Positions 7,527 through 16,693 of a stretch of DNA of 34,832 nucleotides are shown piece after piece. Source of the stretch: a bacterium (GTDB lineage: Bacteria; Chloroflexota; Dormibacteria; Aeolococcales; Bog-877). Position 1 is the first letter of the stretch; every line of letters starts with the position of its first letter. The notes beneath the pieces were generated by a model. That model was not told where the DNA came from, searched no databases, and was given only the letters and a program-made list of their open reading frames with translations. The stretch is from assembly GCA_021816695.1 (NCBI GenBank), contig JAKAXE010000017.1, positions 1 through 34,832 on the forward strand, in the 5' to 3' direction. The translations under genes were made by a program, and so were the position numbers.

Positions 7527-8522
7527 ATGCCACCGGTCGACATGGGTGAGGATTCGGCGCCGGCCATCCCCGAGGTGAGGTCGTCCGCCCCGCTTGAACT
7601 GCTGTGGTTGGGCCACGTCCTGCTCACCCACCCCGACGGCGACGACCCCCGCCTGGCGGCCCTGGGACCGGAGATGACTCGGAGGCTGGCGAGCGAGCTC
7701 AAAGACTTCTGGAAGGACGGCCATGAGGCGGGGATGGCCGAGATGGTGGTCCTGGCGGATCTGAGCGGCGAGCTCTTCGCCGAGCGGATGGACCGGCTGC
7801 TGCCGGACCTCCCGTCACTCGGCGGCCGGCCCGAGGCCGCGCTCCGCTCCGAGGCTGATGAGGACCGCGGCCGGATCCTGGAACGGCTGGCTCGGCTCTC
7901 CCGGGACGCCACCACCCGCCACCGGTACGGGCTCCTGCTTCAGGCGATCTGGCAGCCGCTGGTGCCCGAGTGGGAGACCCGCGGCCTGCCCCAGGTGCAT
8001 GCCGCGGGGGCCAGCCTCGCCCGCCGGCTGCAGCGCGGCGAGCCCCTGGCCAAGGCTGCCGAGGTGGTGGAGAGGCTGCGGCGGAAGAACCAGTCCTGGG
8101 GGGAGCTGATTGACGAGGGGGAGCGGCTGGGACGGCTGGTGTTGGTTCCGGCCTACTTCGGCGGGAGCTGGAGCATCTGGGATCTGCCCCACCACGTGGT
8201 GGTGGGCTTCAGTGAGGGGGCCAGCCCCACCGAGGAGCTGCTGGGCGAGGCGCGCCACCTCTCCTCCCGCCTCCGGGTGCTGGGGGACGCCACCAGGATG
8301 GCGTTGCTGCTCCGGCTGGCGGAGCAGCCCACCAGCGTGGGGGAGCTGGCCAGGATGTTCGACCTGGCTCAGCCGACGGTGAGCGCCCACCTCCGCGCGC
8401 TCCGGGACGCCGCGCTGGTCACCACCCGGCGAGACGGCCCCCGCACCCTCTATCGCGCCGACCGCGAGTCCCTCTTCGAGCTGCTCTCCCAGGTCGCGGC
8501 GCGCACCGGCGCCAGCGGCTGA
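7527..8522 (+). CDS. ArsR-family transcriptional regulator with a long N-terminal domain
   Basis: 331 residues. The winged helix-turn-helix lies at the C-terminus (about 247-325): LRVLGDATRMALLLRL, then SVGELARMFDLAQPTVSAHLRAL as the reading helix, and the wing VTTRRDGPRTLYRA. The N-terminal ~240 residues are a helical, mostly acidic region without metal-binding Cys pairs, so this is not a classical metal sensor. It resembles the larger ArsR-like regulators with an N-terminal sensor domain of unknown ligand. The start ATG follows a short leader. It probably controls itself and the divergent membrane protein through the repeat at 7456-7469. It meets the thiolase gene tail to tail, 6 nt apart. 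Confidence 0.85.
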   Translation: MPPVDMGEDSAPAIPEVRSSAPLELLWLGHVLLTHPDGDDPRLAALGPEMTRRLASELKDFWKDGHEAGMAEMVVLADLSGELFAERMDRLLPDLPSLGGRPEAALRSEADEDRGRILERLARLSRDATTRHRYGLLLQAIWQPLVPEWETRGLPQVHAAGASLARRLQRGEPLAKAAEVVERLRRKNQSWGELIDEGERLGRLVLVPAYFGGSWSIWDLPHHVVVGFSEGASPTEELLGEARHLSSRLRVLGDATRMALLLRLAEQPTSVGELARMFDLAQPTVSAHLRALRDAALVTTRRDGPRTLYRADRESLFELLSQVAARTGASG

Positions 8523-8527
8523 GCCGC
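8515..8527. terminator. GC-rich palindrome spanning the stop of the regulator gene
   Basis: GCGGCTGAGCCGC forms a 5-bp stem with a TGA loop, the loop being the stop codon of the regulator. It sits between two convergent genes 6 nt apart, so it could slow transcription in both directions. No T tract follows. Confidence 0.2.
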
Positions 8528-8528
8528 C

Positions 8529-9725
8529 TCAGGCGACCTCCACCAGGGTGGCCTCGCCCTGGGCCAGCCCCGAGCAGATGGTCGCCGCCCCCACCCCGCC
8601 GCCGCGCCGACCCAGCTCCAGAACCAGAGAGCCCAGGATGCGGGCGCCAGAGGCCCCGATCGGGTGGCCGATTGCGATCGCCCCCCCATTCACATTCACC
8701 CGGTCCAGCTCCACCTCGAGCATCCGCGAGCTGGTGAGGACCACCGAGGCGAAAGCCTCGTTGATCTCCAGAAGCCGCAGCTCCTGCGCGGTCAGCCCGC
8801 CGTGCCGCCCGAGCGCCTGCTCCAGCGCCAGCGCCGGCACCGTGGCCAGGTAGGGGTGGTCGGCGGCGGACTCGCCGTATGCCAGCCAGGTGGCCAGCAC
8901 CGTGAGTCCCAGCTCACGGGCTCGCCTACGGCTCACAAGGACCACCGCGGCGGCGCCATCATTGATCCCCGGAGCATTTCCGGCGGTTACCGAGCCATCC
9001 GGCCCGCCGAACACCGGGCGGAGCGCCTGTAGCTTCTCCAGCGTCGTGTCCGGCCGGGGCTGCTCATCCTGCTCCACCTGCTCCCGGGCCGTCTTCTGGG
9101 ACACCTCGACGGGTACCAGCTCCTCGGCGATCCTCCCCGCCGCCCGCGCCTGCTCGTACCTCTGCTGCGAGAGCAGGGCGTACTCGTCCTGGGCCCTGCG
9201 GTCCACCCCCAGCTCGGCGGCCACCTGGCTGCCGTGCTCACCCATGTGCACCTGGTCCACCGGGCAGGTGAGGCCGTCCCAGAGCATGGAGTCGTAGAGC
9301 GTCTGGTCGCCCATGGCGAACCCGCCCCGCGCCCCCCGGAGAAGCATGGGGGCCCCCGACATGGACTCCATGCCTCCGGCCACCACCACCTCGGCATCAC
9401 CGGCCCGGATCAGCAGGGCGCCCAGATTGACCGCCTTCAGGGATGAGGCGCACACCTTGTTCACGGAGAGGGCGGGGACGGTGCTGGGGATACCGGCTCG
9501 GAGGGCGGCTTGGCGAGCCGGGACCTGGCCCAGACCGGCAGTGATGACCGTGCCCATCAGGACCTGCTCCACCTGCTCCGGCACCAGCCCCGAGCGCTGG
9601 AGCGCCCCACGAATGGCAACGGCCCCCAGCTCCACCGCCGGCACCTGGCTGAGACGCCCGCGCAGCCTGCCGAACGGCGTCCGGGCGTATCCCACCACCA
9701 CCGGATCCATCTCACCCACGCTCAT
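8529..9725 (-). CDS. Acetyl-CoA acetyltransferase (thiolase)
   Basis: 398 residues, a full-length thiolase that cleaves 3-ketoacyl-CoA with CoA or condenses two acetyl-CoA. All catalytic sites are visible: the nucleophile Cys92 in NKVCASSLKA, the NEAFA motif, His354 in GHPIGASGAR and the second Cys384 in ICSGLAQGEA. The last motif differs from the common CIGGGQG but keeps the Cys-x-Gly core. The ATG at 9725 lies 3 nt after the stop of the acyl-CoA dehydrogenase, so it is the last gene of the sucC-sucD-acd-thiolase operon. Degradative (beta-oxidation) and biosynthetic thiolases are not separable here; the neighbours favour degradation. Confidence 0.95.
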   Translation of the reverse strand: MSVGEMDPVVVGYARTPFGRLRGRLSQVPAVELGAVAIRGALQRSGLVPEQVEQVLMGTVITAGLGQVPARQAALRAGIPSTVPALSVNKVCASSLKAVNLGALLIRAGDAEVVVAGGMESMSGAPMLLRGARGGFAMGDQTLYDSMLWDGLTCPVDQVHMGEHGSQVAAELGVDRRAQDEYALLSQQRYEQARAAGRIAEELVPVEVSQKTAREQVEQDEQPRPDTTLEKLQALRPVFGGPDGSVTAGNAPGINDGAAAVVLVSRRRARELGLTVLATWLAYGESAADHPYLATVPALALEQALGRHGGLTAQELRLLEINEAFASVVLTSSRMLEVELDRVNVNGGAIAIGHPIGASGARILGSLVLELGRRGGGVGAATICSGLAQGEATLVEVA

Positions 9726-9728
9726 ATC

Positions 9729-10937
9729 CTAGACCTCACCGCCCTGGCCCGCCTCGGCCCTGAGCAGGCGGGCCACGGACCCTCCCAGCCCCAGGAGGTG
9801 AGAGGCAATCACCAAGCGCTGCACCTCCGAGGTCCCCTCCCCTATCTCGTTGATCTTGACGTCGCGGTAGTAGCGGGCCACCGGCAGGTCCTCGATGAAG
9901 CCGGAGCCGCCGTGGATCTGCACCGCCTGGTTGGCGCACCAGGTGGCGGTCTCCGAGGCGGCCAGCTTGGCCATGGCGGCCAGGCGGCCGGCCGACCGGC
10001 CGCGGTCGATCTCCGCCCCGGCGCGCCAGACCATGGTCCGCGCCATCTCGATCCTGGTCGCCATGTCGGCGAGCTTGAGCTGGGTGGCCTGGAAGCGGCT
10101 GAGCGGCCGGCCGAACTGCCGCCGCTGCTGGCTGTGGGCCAGGCTGGCGTCCAGGCAGGCCTGGGCCACCCCCACCGAGAGGGCGGCGATCGCCACCCGG
10201 CCGGCCTCCAGCACCGCCAAGAACTGGGCAAAGCCTCCGCCCTCCCGCCCCAGAAGGTTGGAGCGCGGAACCCGGCAGGCGTTGAACGTGAGCTCCCGGG
10301 TGTCGCTGGCGTGCCAGCCGAGCTTGCGGTAGGGCTCGGCCAGCGCGTAGCCGGGGGTCCCCCTCTCGACCATGATGGCGCTGATCCGGGGAGGATCGCC
10401 GGGCCGGCTGGTCAGGGCGGTTATCGTCACCCCCCGGCTGATCTCGGTGCCGGCGTTGGTGATGAAGCACTTGCCCCCGTCGATGACGAAGGAGTCGCCC
10501 TCGGCGAGCGCCCTGGTCCTGGTGCCGCCGGCGTCCGACCCCGCCTCCGGCTCGGTCAGGCCGAAGGCCCAGAGCGCCCGCCCAGCGCAGAGGTCGGGCA
10601 GCCAGCGCGCCTTCTGCTCCTCGGTGCCGAAACTGTAGATCGGGGCGATCCCCAGCGAGACCCCGGCCTCCAGGGTGATCCCCACCGCCGCATCGGCGCG
10701 GGAGATCTCCTCCAGCGCCAGAAGGTAGCTCACGAAATCGCCCCCGGCTCCTCCCATGGCCTCGGGGTAGGGGAGTCCGAACAGCCCCAGCTCCCCCATC
10801 TGGGCGACGATCTGGTAGGGGAAGCGCTGCAGCCGGTCGTTCTCCGCGGCCGCTGGGGCCACCACCTGGTCGGCGAACTCCCGGCAGGTGGAGCGGACCG
10901 CCTCCTGCTCCGGGGTGAGATCGAAGCTGAGCCCCAC
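9729..10937 (-). CDS. Acyl-CoA dehydrogenase
   Basis: 402 residues. It begins with the typical FDLTPEQEAVRSTCREF and contains AFGLTEPEAGSDAGG (124-138), the CFITNAG loop (157-163), RRQFGRPLSRFQ (272-283), QIHGGSGF (340-347) and the catalytic segment IGEGTSEVQR with Glu367 as probable base. It should feed electrons to ETF. It is clearly different from the enzyme at 5533-6672 and may take another chain length or a branched substrate. GTG 10937 begins 6 nt after sucD, so the genes are probably co-transcribed and the following thiolase begins 3 nt after its stop. Placement behind sucCD suggests a shared acyl-CoA catabolic programme. Confidence 0.94.
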   Translation of the reverse strand: MGLSFDLTPEQEAVRSTCREFADQVVAPAAAENDRLQRFPYQIVAQMGELGLFGLPYPEAMGGAGGDFVSYLLALEEISRADAAVGITLEAGVSLGIAPIYSFGTEEQKARWLPDLCAGRALWAFGLTEPEAGSDAGGTRTRALAEGDSFVIDGGKCFITNAGTEISRGVTITALTSRPGDPPRISAIMVERGTPGYALAEPYRKLGWHASDTRELTFNACRVPRSNLLGREGGGFAQFLAVLEAGRVAIAALSVGVAQACLDASLAHSQQRRQFGRPLSRFQATQLKLADMATRIEMARTMVWRAGAEIDRGRSAGRLAAMAKLAASETATWCANQAVQIHGGSGFIEDLPVARYYRDVKINEIGEGTSEVQRLVIASHLLGLGGSVARLLRAEAGQGGEV

Positions 10938-10943
10938 CTAGCC

Positions 10944-11816
10944 CTACCGCAGACGGGCTGTGACCCGCTCCACGATCTGCTCGATGGTGTCGGCGACCTC
11001 CACCCGGGCCCGCTCCAGGGCCGCCACCTTGGAGGCGGCGCTCCCGGTGTTCCCCGAGATGATGGCTCCGGCGTGACCCATCCGCTTGCCCGGTGGGGCG
11101 GTGCGGCCGCTGATGAAGCCCACGACCGGCTTGGGGTAGCCGCGGCCGATGAGCTCGGCCGCCCGCTCCTCGTCCGAGCCGCCGATCTCCCCCGCCATCA
11201 CCACCAGCTCCGTCTCGGGGTCGGTGGCGAACAGCTCCAGGACGTCGGAGAAGGAGAGCCCCAGGACCGGGTCCCCCCCGATGCCCACTGCGGTGGTCTG
11301 GCCGTACCCGGCGGCCCCCAGCGACTGCATGATCTCGTACGTGAGTGTGCCAGAGCGGGACACCACCCCCACGGGGCCCGGCCGCCCGTTCTGGTTGGGG
11401 ATGATCCCCACCTTGCTGCGCTCCCCTGGAGACATCAGCCCGGGGCAGTTGGGGCCCACCAGGCGGGCTCCCCGCGAGCTGAGATAGGCCCGGGCGCGGA
11501 CCATGTCGTTCACCGGGATCAGCTCGGTGATGCAGACCACCAGCTGCAGCCCGGCGGCGGCCGCCTCCATGATGGCGTCGGCGGCGAACGCCGGCGGGAC
11601 GAACACCCCGGAAACGGTGGCTCCGGTGGCGATCACCGCCTCGGCCACCGAGTCGTAGACCGGGCGCCCCAGGTGCTGGCTGCCCCCCTTCCCGGGCGAC
11701 ACCCCGGCCACCACGTTGGTACCGAACTCGATCATCTGCTGGGTGTGGAAGGTACCCTCACTGCCGGTCATCCCCTGGACCAGGACCCGGGACTCGGAGT
11801 TCAAGAGGATGCTCAT
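10944..11816 (-). CDS. sucD: Succinyl-CoA synthetase subunit alpha
   Basis: 290 residues, the usual length. Together with SucC it converts succinyl-CoA, phosphate and NDP to succinate, CoA and NTP in the TCA cycle. The CoA-binding Rossmann motif is VQGMTGSEG (13-21), the carboxylate-binding loop is VGPNCPG (120-126), and the phosphorylated active-site His is His248 in [13 protein letters not shown] 11816 overlaps the sucC stop by 4 nt (ATGA), a sign of translational coupling and equal subunit production. Here it would drain the succinyl-CoA made by the propionate route encoded just upstream. Confidence 0.97.
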   Translation of the reverse strand: MSILLNSESRVLVQGMTGSEGTFHTQQMIEFGTNVVAGVSPGKGGSQHLGRPVYDSVAEAVIATGATVSGVFVPPAFAADAIMEAAAAGLQLVVCITELIPVNDMVRARAYLSSRGARLVGPNCPGLMSPGERSKVGIIPNQNGRPGPVGVVSRSGTLTYEIMQSLGAAGYGQTTAVGIGGDPVLGLSFSDVLELFATDPETELVVMAGEIGGSDEERAAELIGRGYPKPVVGFISGRTAPPGKRMGHAGAIISGNTGSAASKVAALERARVEVADTIEQIVERVTARLR

Positions 11817-12997
11817 CGGCCCGCCCCCGCAACCATCTCCACCACCCTCCGGGCGGCCTCTGAGGCAGAGACCGCGGGGATTATGCCCCCCTCCTCCAGG
11901 AGCCTCCGCCCCTCCTCCTCCCGGGTCCCGGTCATCCGGACCACCAGGGGAAGCTTGATCTGCAGCTCATCGCGGGCCTGGATCAGCCCCTTGGCCACCT
12001 CGTCGCCCCGCGTGATCCCGCCAAAGATGTTCACGAAGATCCCCTTCACCTCCGGATCCAGGAGCACCATCTCCAGCGCCTGGCGCACCACCTCGGCCTT
12101 GGCGCCGCCGCCGATGTCCAGGAAGTTGGCGGGACTGCCCCCCTGCTGCTTGACCAGGTCCAGTGTGTTCATGACCAGTCCGGCGCCGTTGCCGATGACC
12201 CCGATGTCCCCCCCGAGGTGCACGTAGGTGAGCCCCCGGCGCCGGGCCTCCACCTCAAGCTGGTCATCCCCGCTGGAGGCAGCCTCGGCGTCTCCGCCCA
12301 GCTCCCGGACCAGATCGTGGTGGCGGTACTCGGCGTTCTGGTCCACCTCCACCTTGCCGTCCCCGGCGATCAGCTGGCCGGACCGGGTGATCACCAAGGG
12401 ATTGATCTCGCAGAGGGTGGCATCCAGCCGCTGGCAGAGCTGGTAGAGCCGCTGCACCAGCGGGACCATGAGGTTCAAGAGGCGGGAGCGGTCCAGGATC
12501 TGCTCCCCCTGGGCACTGGCCAGGGCGTTGAGTGTGAGCTGGCGAATCTCGAACGGGAGGGGCCCGGAGAAGGGGTCCGGCCATAGCTTGGCGATCTTCT
12601 CCGGGGTACGCTCGGCAACATCCTCGATCTCCATCCCGCCGGCGAAGGAGAGCAGCACCGCCAGCCGCCGACGGTCTCGGTCCAGGGTGACTCCCAGGTA
12701 GAGCTCCTGGCCGATGTCCAGCAGCTCCTCGAGAAGGACCGCCGGGACCCGGTAGCCGCGGATTTCCATCTGCAGGATCTGGCTGGCCGCGGCCCGAGCC
12801 TCCTCGGGCGTCCGGGCCACCTTGACCCCTCCCGCCTTGCCCCGGCCGCCGATGGGGACCTGGGCTTTCACCACCACCTCACCCAGCTCTCGGGCGGCGG
12901 ACTCCGCCTCGCCGGGCGTCCGCGCCACCCGCCCCATGGGGCACTCGATGCCCTCGCTGCGGAACTGCGCCTTGGCCTGATGCTCCAGGAGCTTCAC
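11813..12997 (-). CDS. sucC: Succinyl-CoA synthetase subunit beta
   Basis: 394 residues. An N-terminal ATP-grasp domain contains [18 protein letters not shown] (about 41-58) and CEINPLV for the metal-nucleotide site. The C-terminal flavodoxin-like CoA-ligase domain has NFLDIGGGA and [13 protein letters not shown] 12997 is preferred over GTG 13003 because the protein then starts MKLLEHQAK, matching the family start M(K/N)LHEYQAK, and GGGAGG ends 5 nt upstream. The codon at 13003 lies on the ribosome-binding site itself. This is the first gene of the sucC-sucD-acd-thiolase operon; a TAAACT box about 50 nt upstream supports an independent promoter. Confidence 0.96.
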   Translation of the reverse strand: MKLLEHQAKAQFRSEGIECPMGRVARTPGEAESAARELGEVVVKAQVPIGGRGKAGGVKVARTPEEARAAASQILQMEIRGYRVPAVLLEELLDIGQELYLGVTLDRDRRRLAVLLSFAGGMEIEDVAERTPEKIAKLWPDPFSGPLPFEIRQLTLNALASAQGEQILDRSRLLNLMVPLVQRLYQLCQRLDATLCEINPLVITRSGQLIAGDGKVEVDQNAEYRHHDLVRELGGDAEAASSGDDQLEVEARRRGLTYVHLGGDIGVIGNGAGLVMNTLDLVKQQGGSPANFLDIGGGAKAEVVRQALEMVLLDPEVKGIFVNIFGGITRGDEVAKGLIQARDELQIKLPLVVRMTGTREEEGRRLLEEGGIIPAVSASEAARRVVEMVAGAGR

Positions 12998-13002
12998 ATG
13001 CA

Positions 13003-13010
13003 CCTCCCTC
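13003..13010 (-). promoter_or_regulatory. Ribosome-binding site of sucC
   Basis: GAGGGAGG on the minus strand, 5 nt before GTG 12997. It overlaps the alternative GTG at 13003 and so decides the start. Confidence 0.65.
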
Positions 13011-13045
13011 GGGCGCGCCCGCGGCCGCCCCTCTGACCTCTGCCC

Positions 13046-13051
13046 AGTTTA
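13046..13051 (-). promoter_or_regulatory. -10 box of the sucC operon
   Basis: TAAACT on the minus strand in the 90-nt gap between pccB and sucC. The predicted start would give a leader of roughly 40 nt carrying the ribosome-binding site. No clear -35 is seen. Confidence 0.4.
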
Positions 13052-13087
13052 GGGGCCGCCACCTCCCGGGTTCTCCAGCGAGCGGGG

Positions 13088-14656
13088 CTAGAGGGGGATG
13101 TTGCCGTGGCGGCGGCGGGGCGGTTCGACCCGCTTGCTGTGCGCCATGCGCAGCGCCCTGATCAGGGCGGGGCGGGTCTGCCGGGGCTCGATCACGTCGT
13201 CCAGGTAGCCGCGCTCCGCGGCCAGGTAGGGGTTGGCGAACTGCTCCCGATAGTCTTGGATCAGCTCCTCCTCGGTGCGCTGGCCCTGACTCCGGCGCCC
13301 CAGGAAACGGATCGCCCCCTCCGCCCCCATCACCGCTATCTCGGCGGTGGGCCAGGAGCAGTTGTAGTCGGCTCCCAGGTGCTTGCTGCACATCACGTCG
13401 TAGGCCCCGCCGTACGCCTTACGGGTGATCACCGTGAGCTTGGGGACCGTGGCCTCGGCGAAGGCGTACAGCAGCTTGGCCCCGTGGCGGATGATCCCGG
13501 AGTGCTCCTGGTCGCTTCCGGGCAGGAACCCGGGCACGTCCACCAGGGTGAGCAGGGGGATGTTGAAGGCATCGCAGAAGCGGACGAAGCGCGCCCCCTT
13601 CACCGAGGCGGAGATGTCCAGGGCGCCGGCCAGGTGGCGGGGCTGGTTGGCCACCACCCCCACGCTCATGCCGTCCAGGCGGGCGAAGCCCACGATCAGG
13701 TTGGGGGCGAACAGCGGCTGCACCTCCAGGAAATCTCCGGAATCCACCACCCGGTGGATGACATCCCGCATCTCGTACGGTTCCCGGTGGCTGTCGGGGA
13801 TCAGCGTCTGGAGCTCGGGGTCGGCGCGGTCCACGGGATCCGCGCAGGGGATCCGGGGCGGCGGCTCGGTGCTGTTCTGGGGGAGGTAGGAGAGCAGGGC
13901 ACGGACCTGCTGGAAGGCCTCGTCCTCACTGGCCGCCTCGAAGTGGGCCACTCCGCTCCTCTGGGAGTGGACGTCAGCCCCGCCGAGCTGCTCGAAGTCC
14001 ACCTCCTCCCCGGTGGTCACCCGCACCACCTCGGGCCCGGTGATGAACATGTAGCCCACGCGGCGGACCATGAAGGTGAAATCGGTGATCGCCGGGGAGT
14101 AGACGGCCCCGCCGGTGCAGGGGCCGGCCACCACCGAGAGCTGGGGGATCACCCCACTGCAGCGGACGTTGCGGTAGAAGATGTCGGCGTAGCCGGCCAG
14201 CGCCACCACCCCCTCCTGGATCCTGGCGCCGGCGCTGTCGTTGATCCCGACAAGGGGGCAGCCGGTGCGTTCGGCGAGGTCCATCACCTTGCAGACCTTC
14301 TCGGCGAAGGCCTCGCCCAGGGACCCCCCCATGAAGGAGGCGTCGTGGGAGAAGACGAAGACCTGCCGCCCCCCCACCGTGCCGAAGCCGGTGACCACTC
14401 CGTCACCGGCCGCTCTCCGCTCGGCCATGTCGAACTGATCGGAGCGATGGGTCACGAAGGCATCGAGTTCGGTGAAGCTGTCCGGGTCCAGCAGTCGGCG
14501 GATCCGCTCCCTGGCGGTCAGCTTGCCCCGGCGCCGCTGGGCCCGCTCGGCCTCCCCCCCGCGATGGACGGCGTCGTGCCGGCGCTTGCGCAGCTGGTTT
14601 ATCAGCCGCTCGTTCTCCCCCGGCTCCCCGGAGCGCCCCGCCTCACCATCCGCCAT
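13088..14656 (-). CDS. pccB: Propionyl-CoA carboxylase beta subunit (carboxyltransferase)
   Basis: 522 residues, full length. It transfers CO2 from carboxybiotin to propionyl-CoA, giving methylmalonyl-CoA. The two crotonase-like halves are visible: GKLTARERIRRLLDPDSF at the start, SHDASFMGGSLGE, NDSAGARIQEGV and CTGGAVYSPAITDF in the first half, then VDVPGFLPGSDQEH, RKAYGGAYDVM and SWPTAEIAVMGAEGA in the second. The GGAYDVM form, with Asp, is the one associated with propionyl-CoA preference in actinobacterial enzymes. No biotin-carboxylase/biotin-carrier subunit is in the window. ATG 14656 has GGGGAAG upstream. It follows the mutase gene by 42 nt, completing propionyl-CoA to succinyl-CoA with the two upstream genes. 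Confidence 0.93.
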   Translation of the reverse strand: MADGEAGRSGEPGENERLINQLRKRRHDAVHRGGEAERAQRRRGKLTARERIRRLLDPDSFTELDAFVTHRSDQFDMAERRAAGDGVVTGFGTVGGRQVFVFSHDASFMGGSLGEAFAEKVCKVMDLAERTGCPLVGINDSAGARIQEGVVALAGYADIFYRNVRCSGVIPQLSVVAGPCTGGAVYSPAITDFTFMVRRVGYMFITGPEVVRVTTGEEVDFEQLGGADVHSQRSGVAHFEAASEDEAFQQVRALLSYLPQNSTEPPPRIPCADPVDRADPELQTLIPDSHREPYEMRDVIHRVVDSGDFLEVQPLFAPNLIVGFARLDGMSVGVVANQPRHLAGALDISASVKGARFVRFCDAFNIPLLTLVDVPGFLPGSDQEHSGIIRHGAKLLYAFAEATVPKLTVITRKAYGGAYDVMCSKHLGADYNCSWPTAEIAVMGAEGAIRFLGRRSQGQRTEEELIQDYREQFANPYLAAERGYLDDVIEPRQTRPALIRALRMAHSKRVEPPRRRHGNIPL

Positions 14657-14698
14657 CAGCCAATCTTCCCCGAATGAGGGTGGCGGCGGCTGGAGTAC

Positions 14699-16260
<1,562 letters not shown>

Positions 16261-16279
<19 letters not shown>

Positions 16280-16674
16280 AGCTCCACCAGAACCCCAAGG
16301 GCCGACCTCGGGTGGACGAAGGCCACCTGCCGCCCCCGGGCCCCCGGCCGGGGCGCCTCGTCGATCAGGACCGCCCCCCGCGACCGCCACTCGGCCAGCT
16401 CGGCCGGGAGGTCCCCAACCTCCAGTGCCAGGTGGTGGAGCCCCTCACCACGCCTCTCCAGGAAGCGCTGCACCGAGGACTCCGGCCCCCGGCTCGCCAG
16501 CAGCTCCAGCTCGGTCTCCCCCATCCTGAGGAAGGCCACCTCCACCCCATCCCCGGCCACCAGCTCGCGATGGACGGGGGGACCGGCCAGCGGTCGGTAG
16601 AACGCCAGCGCCAGGTCGAGGTCGCGGACCGCGATCCCGACGTGGTCGACGCGGCGGCCGCTCCAGCTGCTCAC
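16261..16674 (-). CDS. mce: Methylmalonyl-CoA epimerase
   Basis: 137 residues, a vicinal-oxygen-chelate fold protein that interconverts (S)- and (R)-methylmalonyl-CoA. Expected metal ligands are present: His11 in VDHVGIAV, a His in GEGLHHLALEV (80 or 81) and Glu131 in LVELCQ. The order epimerase-mutase-carboxylase beta covers the propionyl-CoA pathway. Start GTG 16674 has TAGACT 7 nt upstream, so an internal leaderless transcript may begin here although the EtfD-like gene ends only 19 nt before. The 3' end overlaps the mutase start by 19 nt. Confidence 0.93.
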
Positions 16675-16681
16675 CGCTGCC

Positions 16682-16687
16682 AGTCTA
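16682..16687 (-). promoter_or_regulatory. Possible internal -10 box, leaderless type, for mce
   Basis: TAGACT on the minus strand is 7 nt before the GTG of mce, in the 19-nt gap after the EtfD-like gene. It would let the methylmalonyl-CoA genes be expressed apart from the upstream part of the operon. Confidence 0.35.
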
Positions 16688-16693
16688 GGCCGG

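Noticed and set aside
9510-12227. A 905-codon open frame on the plus strand across the thiolase, dehydrogenase and sucCD genes
   Set aside because: It is antisense to four well-supported enzymes. Long antisense frames are expected at this GC content, and the translation is Gly/His/Pro/Arg-rich with no domain.
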